The notes under the pieces: model-generated
Told to the model about the DNA's origin: nothing
The model's input: only the letters and a program-made list of their open reading frames with translations
The model's database searches: none
Shown here: positions 7,675 through 16,557 of the stretch, one piece after another
Layout: each line of letters starts with the position of its first letter
Numbering within the stretch: position 1 is the first letter of the stretch
Made by a program: the position numbers and the translations under genes
NCBI GenBank assembly: GCA_045600845.1
Contig: JAZRYR010000053.1
Location: forward strand, 31,890 to 95,889
Direction: 5' to 3'
DNA from: RGIG5612 sp045600845
GTDB taxonomy: Bacteria; Bacillota; Clostridia; Lachnospirales; Lachnospiraceae
DNA: 64,000 nucleotides

Positions 7675-8946
7675 TCACATTCCAAATACAAACCAGATGA
7701 ATAAATATCCGATGGTAACGGCAGTTAACGTGAATGGAATTCCGATTCTGGCAAAATCTTTTATGGTTACCTTATAGCCTTCTTTTTGAAGAATTCCGGT
7801 AGCGGCGATGTTCGCAGAAGCTCCCACAGGGGTCAGGTTTCCGCCTAAGGTTGCTCCGGACAAAAGTCCGAAATATAACAGATATGGTGGAATTCCCAGA
7901 CTTAAGGAAATGCTCTGGACAACCGGCAACATAGTAGCAACATAAGGAATATTGTCAATGAATGCAGAAAGAAGAACCGACATCCAAACAATTACCGTAT
8001 AAAGCAGAAAGATGTTATTTTTCCCTAAACCGCCGATAAAGTTGGCCAGGTCGTTAATCACGCCGATATTCTGAAGCCCTGCAATAACCACAAACATTCC
8101 CGCCAGCAAAGCAATCGTCGGATAGTCTATACTTTTGACAGAATGAAGCAGGGACTTTGGCTTACGGTTGCGAATCAGATCTACTATCATGCAGATCACT
8201 GCGATGGCACAACAAATGAAACCGTTGGTAATATCCGGCTTTTCCGGCAGGAAGGACGCTGCAATAAGAAATACAACGATTCCAATCAGCGCGAAGGACG
8301 GAAACAGACTTTCCACCTTTGTATGACTGTCCGAAAATACTGCTGACTTTTCCTTTCGGAATAAGATCAGCATTACCAGAACAGTTCCTAAAGCGCCCAG
8401 CTCCACCGCCCAAAAGATTCCCGGCTTTCCGTTGATAAAGAAGAAACTCATAAAATCCATTTTTGCATAAGCTCCCAGCATAATGGACGTAGTGTCTCCG
8501 ACCAAAGTAGCCGCACCCTGCAGATTAGAAGAAACGGCAATAGAAAGAATCATACCTGTTGGATTCATATTCAGTTTTTTACAAATGGCCAGTCCCACCG
8601 GTGCAATCATAATAACCGTTGCCACATTGTCGATAAAAGCAGACACAACGCCCGCGAATAAGGACATCAGAATAATGACCATTTTTACGTTTTTGGAATG
8701 CCGCAGCAAAGATTCCGCAATTCGGTTCGGCATTTTGGATTCAATAAAATAATCCACCACAATCATGGTTCCGGCAATCATCATCAGTACATTAAAATCG
8801 ATGGCCCTGAAAATATTACCGACTGGCGTGATTCCTGCAATGCAGAATATTAAGGCCACGGCAAGAGCCGCATAAGTACGGTAATTGGATTTTGCGATCA
8901 TCACAATGTACATGGCGATAAATAAAATAATGGCAAATATTTTCAC
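7675..8946 (-). CDS. Ion transporter superfamily (ArsB/NhaD/CitMHS-like) permease under a Mn2+ riboswitch
   Basis: A 423-residue membrane protein with about 11-12 helices and the inverted-repeat layout of the ArsB/NhaD group. The two halves carry related motifs, SAFIDNVATVIMIAPVGLA near residue 105 and SAFIDNIPYVATMLP near 328. Each half also has a NLQGAATLVGD or GGNLTPVGASAN loop, as in substrate-binding clamshell carriers. Translation starts at GTG (8946) after TAGGAG. The gene lies directly behind a yybP-ykoY riboswitch with an overlapping terminator, so manganese should switch it on. I therefore infer a role in metal export or ion homeostasis; the family alone does not give the substrate. 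Confidence 0.85.
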   Translation of the reverse strand: MKIFAIILFIAMYIVMIAKSNYRTYAALAVALIFCIAGITPVGNIFRAIDFNVLMMIAGTMIVVDYFIESKMPNRIAESLLRHSKNVKMVIILMSLFAGVVSAFIDNVATVIMIAPVGLAICKKLNMNPTGMILSIAVSSNLQGAATLVGDTTSIMLGAYAKMDFMSFFFINGKPGIFWAVELGALGTVLVMLILFRKEKSAVFSDSHTKVESLFPSFALIGIVVFLIAASFLPEKPDITNGFICCAIAVICMIVDLIRNRKPKSLLHSVKSIDYPTIALLAGMFVVIAGLQNIGVINDLANFIGGLGKNNIFLLYTVIVWMSVLLSAFIDNIPYVATMLPVVQSISLSLGIPPYLLYFGLLSGATLGGNLTPVGASANIAATGILQKEGYKVTIKDFARIGIPFTLTAVTIGYLFIWFVFGM

Positions 8947-8968
8947 ACTATCTCCTATGGTCTTCTAC

Positions 8969-9009
8969 AAAAAAGACTTTTACCACGCAAATAACGCAGT
9001 AAAAGTCTT
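8969..9009 (-). terminator. Riboswitch-controlled terminator
   Basis: On the minus strand AAGACTTTTAC (9009-8999) pairs perfectly with GTAAAAGTCTT (8983-8973) and runs into a T-tract. The 5' arm is also the 3' side of the aptamer P1 helix, so ligand binding and termination exclude each other. Confidence 0.85.
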
Positions 9010-9098
9010 GCTGTTCGTTTGGAATCCTGACCCGGGACTTTCGTCCGTACTGACGAGTCAGACAACAGGCAACGCCTGCCAGCTACTCCCTTTTCACT
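8997..9098 (-). ncRNA. yybP-ykoY (Mn2+-sensing) riboswitch aptamer
   Basis: The minus strand begins with AAAAGGGAGTAGC, matching the conserved 5' side of the aptamer, and ends with CAGCAAGACTTTTAC, matching the conserved 3' side. Between them are hairpins GGCAGGC/GCCTG and GGACGAAAGTCC and the segment CTGACTCGTCAG. The layout agrees with known yybP-ykoY elements, which bind Mn2+ and turn expression on. An overlapping terminator forms the expression platform for the permease starting at 8946. Confidence 0.82.
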
Positions 9099-9105
9099 TT
9101 ATTTT

Positions 9106-9134
9106 TATTTACAATATATTTCTGTCCTTGTCAA
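9106..9134 (-). promoter_or_regulatory. Promoter of the riboswitch-permease unit
   Basis: Minus-strand TTGACA (9134-9129), 17-nt spacer and a weak -10 TAAATA (9111-9106), placed just upstream of the aptamer and after the pyk stop. Confidence 0.5.
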
Positions 9135-9153
9135 CAAAACAATTTGTAAACAA

Positions 9154-10569
9154 TTACTGAACGGTATAAACCTTAATGGTATCCGTATTTCCTGCTGCTC
9201 CGCCGATGGTGCCGCCGGTTAAAACTACCTTGTCTCCTGGTTGCAGGTTCAGAATTCTTACGGCTGCTTTCAGCCCTTCTTCAAACATAACATCCTGGGA
9301 CTCATATTTCTCATTCAGTACCGGAGTTACTCCCCAGCTCATGTTCAGTCTTCTCCAGGCCTTTACATCAGTGGTCGTTCCGATGATATGGGCTGGACAA
9401 CGGAATCTGCTGACCAGACGGGCGGTCAGGCCGGAAATTGAATTCACAACGATTGCCTTGGCACCAACATCTACGGCCATAGAACAAGTCGCATGGGAAA
9501 TGGCATCTAAATTGCTGTTTATCTGGTATTCGGTATTCTCGAACCATTTTTCGTAATCAATATGCTCTTCCGTATATTCGACGATGGAGGCCATGGTTTT
9601 CACAGCTTCTACCGGATGCTCCCCACTTGCCGTCTCGCCGGAAAGCATAACCAAAGACGTTCCTTCGTAAACGGCATTGGCAACATCGGAAGCTTCCGCT
9701 CTGGTCGGACGCGGGTTATGAATCATGGACTCCAACATTTCCGTAGCCGTTACCACTCTCTTTCCACGAATTCTGCATTTGTTGGTCATTTCTTTTTGCA
9801 GAACCGGCACTTCCTTCAGCGGAATTTCCACGCCCAGATCCCCTCTGGCAACCATAATTCCATTTACGACTTCACAGATTTCATCAATATTCTTTATGCC
9901 ATCCGGATTTTCAATTTTCGCAATAATACCGATTCCAGAGCCACCATTTTCATTCAGGAAGTTCCGAACGTCCAAAGCATTCTGTTTTGTGGACATAAAA
10001 GATGCTGCAACGAAATCCACATCATTCTCGATACCAAACAAGATATCGGATTTATCCTGTTCGCTTAAGTACTCATGGCTCATGATTTTTCCAGGAAAGT
10101 TCATGCTCTTACGGTCCGAAAGAATTCCTCCCTGAATGACCGAGCAGATAATGTCATTTCTGCAAATTTCGTCTACTTTAAGCTCCACCAGCCCATCATT
10201 TATCAGAATCTGCTGGCCTGCTTCTATTTCCTGAGGAAGTTTCGCATAATTTACGCTGACTTTTGTCGCATCACCGGGAACCTCATCCGAAGTAAGGATG
10301 AATTTATCTCCTGTTTTTATTTCCACAGAGCCTTCTGCAAAGGTCTTCAACCGGTATTCCGGCCCCTTTGTATCCAGCATAATCGGAAGAGGAAGACCTA
10401 ATTCTACTCTTACTTTCTTTAACCGTTTAATGGTCTCTAAATGGCTCTCATGGGTTCCATGAGAGAAGTTTAATCTGGCGGTATCCATACCTGCCAGACA
10501 TAATTCCTTTAATATTTCTTCACTGTCGGAGGCTGGTCCGATGGTGCAGATGATTTTCGTTCTTCTCAT
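9154..10569 (-). CDS. pyk: Pyruvate kinase
   Basis: A 471-residue enzyme converting phosphoenolpyruvate and ADP to pyruvate and ATP, the last step of glycolysis. Motifs include TKIICTIGPAS at the N-terminus, ARLNFSHG, GDLGVEIP and the helix MLESMIHNPRPTRAE with SDVANAVYEGTS. The length fits the short form without the C-terminal PEP-utilising domain seen in Bacillus. It follows the ABC importer gene by 65 nt containing a GTCCC-GAA-GGGAC hairpin, and has an ACAGGAG ribosome site. Confidence 0.96.
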   Translation of the reverse strand: MRRTKIICTIGPASDSEEILKELCLAGMDTARLNFSHGTHESHLETIKRLKKVRVELGLPLPIMLDTKGPEYRLKTFAEGSVEIKTGDKFILTSDEVPGDATKVSVNYAKLPQEIEAGQQILINDGLVELKVDEICRNDIICSVIQGGILSDRKSMNFPGKIMSHEYLSEQDKSDILFGIENDVDFVAASFMSTKQNALDVRNFLNENGGSGIGIIAKIENPDGIKNIDEICEVVNGIMVARGDLGVEIPLKEVPVLQKEMTNKCRIRGKRVVTATEMLESMIHNPRPTRAEASDVANAVYEGTSLVMLSGETASGEHPVEAVKTMASIVEYTEEHIDYEKWFENTEYQINSNLDAISHATCSMAVDVGAKAIVVNSISGLTARLVSRFRCPAHIIGTTTDVKAWRRLNMSWGVTPVLNEKYESQDVMFEEGLKAAVRILNLQPGDKVVLTGGTIGGAAGNTDTIKVYTVQ

Positions 10570-10634
10570 AGTTTTCTCCTGTAAAACAGGTCCCTTCGGG
10601 ACTGCACTGCATTCGTCTATATTTTGCCATCAAA

Positions 10635-11852
10635 TTATGAGCCGAAAAAACTTTCTGTAATGATTTTCTGGTAGCCACCATAGCTTGCCGGACAAGAAAT
10701 GATTTTCTCTGCCAATCCCTGTCCTAAAAACATTTCCGTGATTTCATCCAGTTTTTCTGTACTATCAATATCTTCAAACTGTTCCGGATAAACACATTTT
10801 GCTAAAAACCAGGTATTCGCCAAAGCGATTTCATAATTCGTATAATAAGCATTATACGCCATCTGTAGATAAACTTCACCATCTTTCCAAGCTTTTACGG
10901 TATCAAACATGTTTTTATCTTCTTGATACAGAGGCTGAATATTCTTTACCGCAGCTGCGTCGACAAACATTATGTCTATATCATTGCCAAGAGAAATAAG
11001 CTTTTCCTCTTCAATTGGTGAAACTCCCGGTGTCCCCAGACCGGTTACTACGTTCTTTATATGCGCTACGTCGAAGGAAGCATATTGTCCCGAGGTCATT
11101 AAGTGATCCGTGGTTCCCCAGTTTCCAAGGCCACAGATATAAACGGATGGTTTCTCCTCTTCTTTGACATCGGCGGTTCTTTCAGATATTTCCGTCCGTT
11201 CTTGCTCTACAAAAGATATTAATTCTTCTGCTCGTTCTTCTCTTCCCAATAACAGACCTAAAAGGTTCATGGAATCACAGAAGGCTGGGTCAAATACGCC
11301 ATCTGGACCCGCTTTTAAGGTTACAACAGGAATTCCTAATTGTTCCTGCAAAGCATCTTCCTTTTCTACGTCTTCATATTCAGAAATCACCAGGTCCGGA
11401 TTGCAGGACAGAATCTTCTCTGCTTCTGCTGTCTGGGCATTTGGACCGCCGACACCGCAGGAAGATAAGGTCTCAAAGGTCTCCCCATAAGCCATCACAT
11501 ACGGTCTTGCCACAGAATCAAACATTTTCGGCCGGCTGTCAAGAGATTCGTTGTCAATATCCTCCACTCCGCAAAGAAGGCTGGTATCCCCAACATAGGT
11601 AAACATCCGTAAAGCTCCAGCGCCGATGCAGACGATTCTTTGGTAAGAACCGGGCGTTACGGTAAGTTCACGACCGATTAAATCCGTAATTACCGTCTCC
11701 GCGGAGTCACTTTCGCCAACTGCGTTTGATGTTTCCAAAGAAGTTTTCTCTTTCACTTCTCCACAAGCCCAAAGCCCGGTACAGAAAGCCAGAAGGACCG
11801 TAAAGAAAAGAAAGAGTCTTATTATTTTTTTAATTTTTTGTTTTTCCGTCAT
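10635..11852 (-). CDS. Iron/cobalamin-type ABC importer substrate-binding lipoprotein
   Basis: A 405-residue lipoprotein with an N-terminal hydrophobic segment and lipobox ending LWAC near residue 30. The rest is a BtuF/FepB-like helical-backbone binding protein (TDLIGRELTVTPGSYQRIVC near residue 57, then NPDLVISEYE). These proteins catch ferric siderophores, heme or corrinoids outside the membrane. It is the last gene of a permease-ATPase-binding protein operon on the minus strand, 3 nt after the ATPase stop. The ligand cannot be read from the sequence. Confidence 0.85.
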   Translation of the reverse strand: MTEKQKIKKIIRLFLFFTVLLAFCTGLWACGEVKEKTSLETSNAVGESDSAETVITDLIGRELTVTPGSYQRIVCIGAGALRMFTYVGDTSLLCGVEDIDNESLDSRPKMFDSVARPYVMAYGETFETLSSCGVGGPNAQTAEAEKILSCNPDLVISEYEDVEKEDALQEQLGIPVVTLKAGPDGVFDPAFCDSMNLLGLLLGREERAEELISFVEQERTEISERTADVKEEEKPSVYICGLGNWGTTDHLMTSGQYASFDVAHIKNVVTGLGTPGVSPIEEEKLISLGNDIDIMFVDAAAVKNIQPLYQEDKNMFDTVKAWKDGEVYLQMAYNAYYTNYEIALANTWFLAKCVYPEQFEDIDSTEKLDEITEMFLGQGLAEKIISCPASYGGYQKIITESFFGS

Positions 11853-11855
11853 TTG

Positions 11856-12620
11856 TCAAATCTCTGCTCCTGTAAGTATAATCTTCTTACCATCTACCTC
11901 TGCAATTTGCACGTTTACATCAAAAATATCTTTTATGATTTCCGGCGTAAATACTTCGGTTCCGCCGGTATATTTTATTTTTCCGTCCTTCATCAGGAAG
12001 AACCTCTCTCCCATATCCATGGCCTGATTCAGATCATGAAGAGAACTTAAAATACTGATTTCTTTTGTCTTGGAAAGCTTTTTCGCTTCACTGATAATCA
12101 GTTGCTCGTTGGCCAAATCCAGATTTCCCGTCGGCTCATCCAATACTAATAAATCCGGTCTCTGGGCCAGAGCTCTGGCGATTGCGATTTTTTGCTTTTC
12201 TCCACCGGAAAGTTCTTCCGCGTTCCGGGTTGCGTATTCTTCCAGTCCCATTTCTCTTAAAATTTCTTCAACCACATCGAAGTCTTCTCTTCCGGCCCTG
12301 GTCCCGAAAGAAGAAACCCGGGACATTAATACGGCATCAAAAACACTTAATTGACCGAAATGGATATGCTGCGGAACATAGGCAATTCTCTCCGCCCGTT
12401 TCTGCGGTGACATCGCTCCCAAATCTTCGTCATGAAACAGCATCTTTCCGGACAATGGCCTGTGAATCCCCAATAGATTGGAGAATAAAGTGGTCTTTCC
12501 GGATCCATTCCGTCCCAGAACGATTCCGATTTCTCCAGCTTTCAGTTCCAAAGAAACTCCATCCAAAACATTCTTTCCATATTTCTTATAACGAAAGGTA
12601 AGGTTTTCTATTTTCAGCAT
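11856..12620 (-). CDS. Iron/cobalamin-type ABC importer ATPase
   Basis: About 254 residues starting MLKIENLTFRYKKYGK. It carries Walker A GRNGSGKTT, the ABC signature LSGGEKQKIAIA and Walker B LLVLDEPT, in the arrangement of FecE/BtuD ATPases. I start it at 12620: the frame stays open upstream, but that part overlaps the permease gene in another frame and has no family similarity. The ATG overlaps the permease stop, which supports coupling. Confidence 0.9.
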   Translation of the reverse strand: MLKIENLTFRYKKYGKNVLDGVSLELKAGEIGIVLGRNGSGKTTLFSNLLGIHRPLSGKMLFHDEDLGAMSPQKRAERIAYVPQHIHFGQLSVFDAVLMSRVSSFGTRAGREDFDVVEEILREMGLEEYATRNAEELSGGEKQKIAIARALAQRPDLLVLDEPTGNLDLANEQLIISEAKKLSKTKEISILSSLHDLNQAMDMGERFFLMKDGKIKYTGGTEVFTPEIIKDIFDVNVQIAEVDGKKIILTGAEI

Positions 12621-13693
12621 GCGCTTCCCTCCTTTTTCGAAAAGATAATGGCGACGAAGAACGGAGCTCCGATTAAGGAAGTTATGGCTCCTACTGGGAG
12701 GGCAGAACCGCTGCCGATGCTGCGGGATAAAGTATCTGCTGCCAGTAACAACAGACTTCCTAAAAGAGCCGTTGCCGGTATGGAGTAAGAGTGCTGCGCT
12801 CCTAAAATCCGCTTTGCAATATGCGGACAAATGATACCTACAAATCCTATAACGCCCAGGAAAGAAACACATACCGCGGTAATTATGGATGCCAAAAGCA
12901 AGGATACAAAACGCAGACGTTCTACATTAACACCTACGCTCTTTGCAGCGGCATCCCCTGCTAAAATAGCATTATATTTCCAGGACATAAGCTGAAAAAA
13001 TGCGATGCCAAGAACGACAACCACCAGCATGATCAGGTCTGTTTTATAGGTAGCTCTTCCTAAATCTCCGAAATTCCAGATTACTGCTGCGGACAATCCC
13101 ACATCCGTTGCATAAAACTGTAAAATGGTAGTCGCTGCGGTCCAGATGGATCCAATGGTGATACCGGCCAATACTACAACCCCCGGTGAAAAGGTCCGTA
13201 CCTTACATAAACCTAAAATCAACAAAATGGAAGCCACAGAGAAAATAAATGCCATCAACGACGTAGCAAAAGGATTGGCTCCCGTTGCCATATTCTGCGG
13301 ATTATTTCCGGTAGATAAAAATCCGCCGGAAAAAACGATAATGGAAAGGTTTGCTCCAAACACAGCAGCGTTGGAAACGCCTAAGGTAGATGGAGAAGCC
13401 ATCGAGTTGTTCAGGTTCGTCTGCATGATCAGTCCGGAAGAAGAAAGGCCGGCTCCTGCAATAATCGCTGCCAGAACTCGTGGAATACGGATGTTCCGGA
13501 TAATGCGGACTGCTGCGTCCGTTCCTTTTCCAAATAAAGCCTGAAAACATTCCCCAATGGTCATATTCGAAGAACCTACAAAAACACAGACAACAGCCAT
13601 CACAACAACTGCCAGTGCAATCCCTGCAATGATCCATTTCTTTCTTGAATTTTTCTTCTGAATATTTGAGTTCATCTGATCAACCACCTTCAT
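12614..13693 (-). CDS. FecCD-family ABC importer permease
   Basis: A permease of up to 359 residues with about ten helices and FecCD marks: NIRIPRVLAAIIAGAGLSSSG near residue 66, GPVG-like GVIGFVGIICPHIAKR near residue 280, and the C-terminal LPVGAITSLIGAPFFV. It exports no function alone but forms the channel for the adjoining ATPase and binding lipoprotein. Two starts are possible. ATG at 13693 has a distant AAGGAG, while ATG at 13675 has AGGTGG at good spacing, so I slightly favour the latter. No Fur box is recognised upstream. Confidence 0.9.
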   Translation of the reverse strand: MKVVDQMNSNIQKKNSRKKWIIAGIALAVVVMAVVCVFVGSSNMTIGECFQALFGKGTDAAVRIIRNIRIPRVLAAIIAGAGLSSSGLIMQTNLNNSMASPSTLGVSNAAVFGANLSIIVFSGGFLSTGNNPQNMATGANPFATSLMAFIFSVASILLILGLCKVRTFSPGVVVLAGITIGSIWTAATTILQFYATDVGLSAAVIWNFGDLGRATYKTDLIMLVVVVLGIAFFQLMSWKYNAILAGDAAAKSVGVNVERLRFVSLLLASIITAVCVSFLGVIGFVGIICPHIAKRILGAQHSYSIPATALLGSLLLLAADTLSRSIGSGSALPVGAITSLIGAPFFVAIIFSKKEGSAC

Positions 13694-13774
13694 GGTCTGA
13701 TTTTAAACTCCTTAGAGACAGATTTTAAGCCCCGGTGGGGGATAACAGAATGCACTTTTTTAATACTCTACCAA

Positions 13775-13871
13775 ATCCCGAAAGCCGCGCAAGGCGGCAT
13801 TTCGGGATTGTCTTGCGGTCGTCAAGTGCATTCGTGCAAGCACAATGCACGTTCCGTCGCTAAAACAAAAA
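13775..13871 (-). repeat. Structured intergenic repeat, copy 2 of 3
   Basis: This copy is directly behind the rpsI terminator. It contains a perfect 25-bp palindromic element (13826-13850), with GTGCATT/AATGCAC outer arms around GTGC-AA-GCAC, and a second hairpin from GCCGCCTTGCGCGGC plus CCCGAAA/TTTCGGG arms. Orientation and position relative to the terminator match the other copies. Confidence 0.75.
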
Positions 13872-13898
13872 AACCCCGGGAACTTTCGTTTCCGAGGT
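13867..13898 (-). terminator. Rho-independent terminator of rplM-rpsI
   Basis: Minus-strand ACCTCGGAAAC and GTTCCCGGGGT pair (one mismatch, one wobble) around a GAAA tetraloop and run into seven Ts. Confidence 0.85.
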
Positions 13899-13931
13899 CT
13901 TGATTTTTGAAATTCCTTCGAAAGGATACGA

Positions 13932-14321
13932 CTAACGTTTGGAGAACTGAGGAGCTCTTCTTGCGCCTTTGAGACCGTACTTCTTTCTTTCTTTCATTCT
14001 TGGATCTCTTGTTAAGAATCCTTCTTTCTTCAGAAGAGGTCTGAAGTCAGCGTCTGCCTGAAGGAGGGCTCTTGCGATACCATGACGGATAGCGCCTGCC
14101 TGGCCTGTAAATCCACCACCATGAACAGTTACCGTAACATCATATTTATCTACTCCGTTAACTGTCTCAAGAGGCTGACGAACGATAACTTTAAGAGTTT
14201 CTAATCCAAAGTATTCGTCAATGGATCTCTTGTTAATTGTAATGTTTCCTTTACCTGGCTCAACATATACTCTAGCGATGCTTTTTTTACGTCTGCCGGT
14301 TCCATAAAATTTATTAGCCAA
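13932..14321 (-). CDS. rpsI: 30S ribosomal protein S9
   Basis: A 129-residue basic protein with the S9 opening (YGTGRRKKSIARVYVEPGKG) and the invariant C-terminus ending QFSKR, whose last residues reach toward the P-site tRNA. The RGGGFTGQ-type stretch is here HGGGFTGQAGAIRHGIARAL. It is cotranscribed behind rplM with a 19-nt gap, the universal bacterial order. Confidence 0.97.
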   Translation of the reverse strand: MANKFYGTGRRKKSIARVYVEPGKGNITINKRSIDEYFGLETLKVIVRQPLETVNGVDKYDVTVTVHGGGFTGQAGAIRHGIARALLQADADFRPLLKKEGFLTRDPRMKERKKYGLKGARRAPQFSKR

Positions 14322-14340
14322 TGTTATTTCCTCCTTTCAA

Positions 14341-14769
14341 TTAAAGTTCTAATGCTTCTGGCTTCTGAGCCTGATGTGGATGTTCTGCTCCTGCGTAAAC
14401 GAATAACTTCTTAATCATCTTACGTCCAAGAGGTCCCTTTGGAAGCATTCCTTTAACTGCCAGTTCAATAACCTTTTCCGGTTTCTTAGCGATCATTGTC
14501 TTCAGATCTGTTTCTTTCATTCCGCCAACATAGTCTGAATGATTGTAATAAATCTTCTGCTCAAGTTTCTTGCCGGTAACAACGATTTTTTCTGCGTTAA
14601 CTACGATTACATAGTCGCCTGTGTCTTCATGAGGAGTGAAGATTGGTTTGTTCTTTCCTCTTAAGATCTTAGCGATTTCTGCTGAAAGACGGCCTAAGTT
14701 TTTGCCAGATGCATCAACTACGAACCATTTTCTTTCAACAGCATCTGGATTAGCCATAAAAGTTTTCAT
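14341..14769 (-). CDS. rplM: 50S ribosomal protein L13
   Basis: A 142-residue protein with L13 hallmarks: KWFVVDASGKNLGRLSAEIA near residue 14, GDYVIVVNAEKI, and the C-terminal KGMLPKGPLGRKM followed by LFVYAGAEHPHQAQKP. It is the first gene of the rplM-rpsI operon, read from a consensus promoter about 190 nt upstream. Confidence 0.97.
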   Translation of the reverse strand: MKTFMANPDAVERKWFVVDASGKNLGRLSAEIAKILRGKNKPIFTPHEDTGDYVIVVNAEKIVVTGKKLEQKIYYNHSDYVGGMKETDLKTMIAKKPEKVIELAVKGMLPKGPLGRKMIKKLFVYAGAEHPHQAQKPEALEL

Positions 14770-14954
14770 AGAATATTTTCCTCCTAAATGTTTTTTATTC
14801 GTCCCAATCGACCGTTTCTCTCCTGCCGCAATGTCCGGGCGGCAGCTTTTCTAAGGAATAGTCTCATCGTTCCGAATAGCTATATACATTTTACTTTCGG
14901 TGTATTCTTGCAGTTTCGGGGCTGGTGAACCCGCATAAATTCCCACCGTCACGA
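14770..14954 (-). promoter_or_regulatory. Long rplM 5' leader, possible L13 autoregulatory leader
   Basis: About 185 nt lie between the predicted transcription start and the rplM ATG. The leader holds a GCTGCCGCC..GGCGGCAG-like hairpin (GCTGCCGCCCGGACATTGCGGCAG on the minus strand) near the gene and pairing segments farther up. Firmicute rplM mRNAs are known to carry an L13 leader element. I see a structured leader but cannot confirm the family without a covariance model. Confidence 0.4.
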
Positions 14955-14960
14955 TTAAAC

Positions 14961-14989
14961 ATTGTATATTCTGGAAGTTCTTGTGTCAA
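14961..14989 (-). promoter_or_regulatory. Consensus promoter of rplM-rpsI
   Basis: Minus-strand TTGACA (14989-14984), exactly 17 nt, then TACAAT (14966-14961). It is one of the strongest promoters in the window. It lies directly after the stop of the acylation operon. Confidence 0.85.
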
Positions 14990-15004
14990 TAGGATTTTTA
15001 TACT

Positions 15005-16543
15005 TTATTTAATATAAATCTCCTGAAGTTTCTTCCGGTCAATTTTATTGTTCTGATTCAGTGGAAGCACATCCAGCTTTACAAATTCTCTTGGAATCAT
15101 ATGCTTTGGAAGTTTATCTTTCAGCATGGTCCGGAGTTCTTTTTCTGCATACTTTCCTACATAAACCATAATGATTTTCTCTTTCGATTTGTCGAAAATG
15201 CAGGCGCACTGCATGGTATCGTCTAAAGAAGAAGCTGCCAGTTCAATTTCTCCCAGCTCTACTCTATGGCCCATCTGTTTCACCATGAAGTCCCGACGGG
15301 TCTTAAATATGATCTCCCCATATTCATTTTCTTCTACGATATCGCCGGTACATAAAATTCTTTCTCCCGGTTTTACTGGATTGTCCTGGAATTTTTCTGC
15401 CGTAGCGGCTTCATCGTTTAAATAGCCAAGGCCTAAACCCGGACCTGCCAGACAGAGCTGCCCTTCCTCACCCGGTGCAGCTAAGGTACCGTCATCTTTA
15501 ATTACATAAGCCGTAACGAATTCTGCCGGATAGCCTAAAGGAATCATCTCATCATCCGGAATATCTCTGGTCATTGTGTATAAGAACGTATAGAAGAATT
15601 CGGATGCCCCATAGCCCTGACGGTATTTCGGATCCGGAATAACCTTTTTCATTTTATTTATTAGTTTGGTAGACGCTACATCGCCGGCAAAAGTAACGGT
15701 ACGCAGGCATTTATTTAATTCTTCTTCATAGCCTTCCCATGCGCTGAAACGGGAAATTACCGTAACACCGCTGGCAACCCAATCAATAATGGAAATCTGT
15801 TTTTCCACAAGATATTTTACAAGCTCTGCCGGCTGGCTGAACAACCACTTCGGCATATAATAGCAGGTTGCTTCTGCTGCAATACTGAAAAACAGATTCA
15901 GTACGCCCATTACATAATATAATGGAGACTGATTTCCAACATGGTCCGTAAAGATAACTTCCACATCGTCCCTATTCGCAATGGAGCAGTACAGAATGGT
16001 ATTATGTCCAATTAAAACGCCCTTTGGATTTCCTGTAGAACCGGAAGTAAAGATGACGCTGGCAACCTTATAGGAAACATCCTCTTCTACGATTTTCGGA
16101 ATTTCAAATTCATTTTTATCATTTTCAATAATATCTTCATAAATCAGAAGGGTTCCGCCGAAGTTAAGACTTCTTGCTTTTTCTTCCGTCTTACGGTTTG
16201 CCAGAAGAATGATCGGCTTCAAGGTAGCAAAAACTTTTTCGATACGTTCGTTTGGCATCGTTTCATCGATACAGGAATATGCATCGCCTGCATAAAGAAT
16301 GCCATGGAAGCATGCAGTAATATCATTTCCCGCTTCCATCAGTGTTGCGATGTATTCCGGTTCCTTTGTCGGAAGATTATCCAAGTCTTCTCCTGTGGTT
16401 TTTAAAATAGCCCGAGCAACCTTAAAAGAAGCTTCCTGCATCTGCTGATAAGTCATTTCTCCTGCTTCATCTACAAAGCCTACCTTTTCCGGTACGTCTT
16501 TCACCGCCTTGTCTAACAGTTCTGTAACTCTTTTAAATTCCAT
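15005..16543 (-). CDS. DltA-like acyl/aminoacyl-adenylating ligase for a carrier protein
   Basis: A 512-residue member of the AMP-forming adenylation family closest in look to DltA (D-alanine:carrier ligase). Visible core motifs are A3 FTSGSTGNPKG (about residue 165), YGASEFF-type A5, TGDIVEENEYGE (A7), TRRDFMVKQMGHRVELGEIE (A8) and the C-terminal lysine motif NKIDRKKL (A10). It would activate a small carboxylic or amino acid as the adenylate and load a carrier Ser-phosphopantetheine, presumably one of the two carriers at the operon head. ATG at 16543 has AGGAGG; upstream in-frame codons are rejected. It is the last gene of the 12-gene operon. The substrate is not readable. Confidence 0.85.
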   Translation of the reverse strand: MEFKRVTELLDKAVKDVPEKVGFVDEAGEMTYQQMQEASFKVARAILKTTGEDLDNLPTKEPEYIATLMEAGNDITACFHGILYAGDAYSCIDETMPNERIEKVFATLKPIILLANRKTEEKARSLNFGGTLLIYEDIIENDKNEFEIPKIVEEDVSYKVASVIFTSGSTGNPKGVLIGHNTILYCSIANRDDVEVIFTDHVGNQSPLYYVMGVLNLFFSIAAEATCYYMPKWLFSQPAELVKYLVEKQISIIDWVASGVTVISRFSAWEGYEEELNKCLRTVTFAGDVASTKLINKMKKVIPDPKYRQGYGASEFFYTFLYTMTRDIPDDEMIPLGYPAEFVTAYVIKDDGTLAAPGEEGQLCLAGPGLGLGYLNDEAATAEKFQDNPVKPGERILCTGDIVEENEYGEIIFKTRRDFMVKQMGHRVELGEIELAASSLDDTMQCACIFDKSKEKIIMVYVGKYAEKELRTMLKDKLPKHMIPREFVKLDVLPLNQNNKIDRKKLQEIYIK

Positions 16544-16557
16544 TTTCACAATTCCTC

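Noticed and set aside
8997..9098. Cobalamin riboswitch reading of the leader, because of a GTCAGGATTCC stretch
   Set aside because: The cobalamin core (GCCACTG and the B12 box) is absent, while both ends match yybP-ykoY.
10570..10634. Possible fourth copy of the terminator-linked repeat (TGCACTGCATTCGTC)
   Set aside because: Only about 12 bases resemble the core and neither hairpin is present.
12621..12872. N-terminal extension of the iron-type ABC ATPase
   Set aside because: It overlaps the permease gene in another frame and shows no ABC similarity; the ATG at 12620 has normal context.
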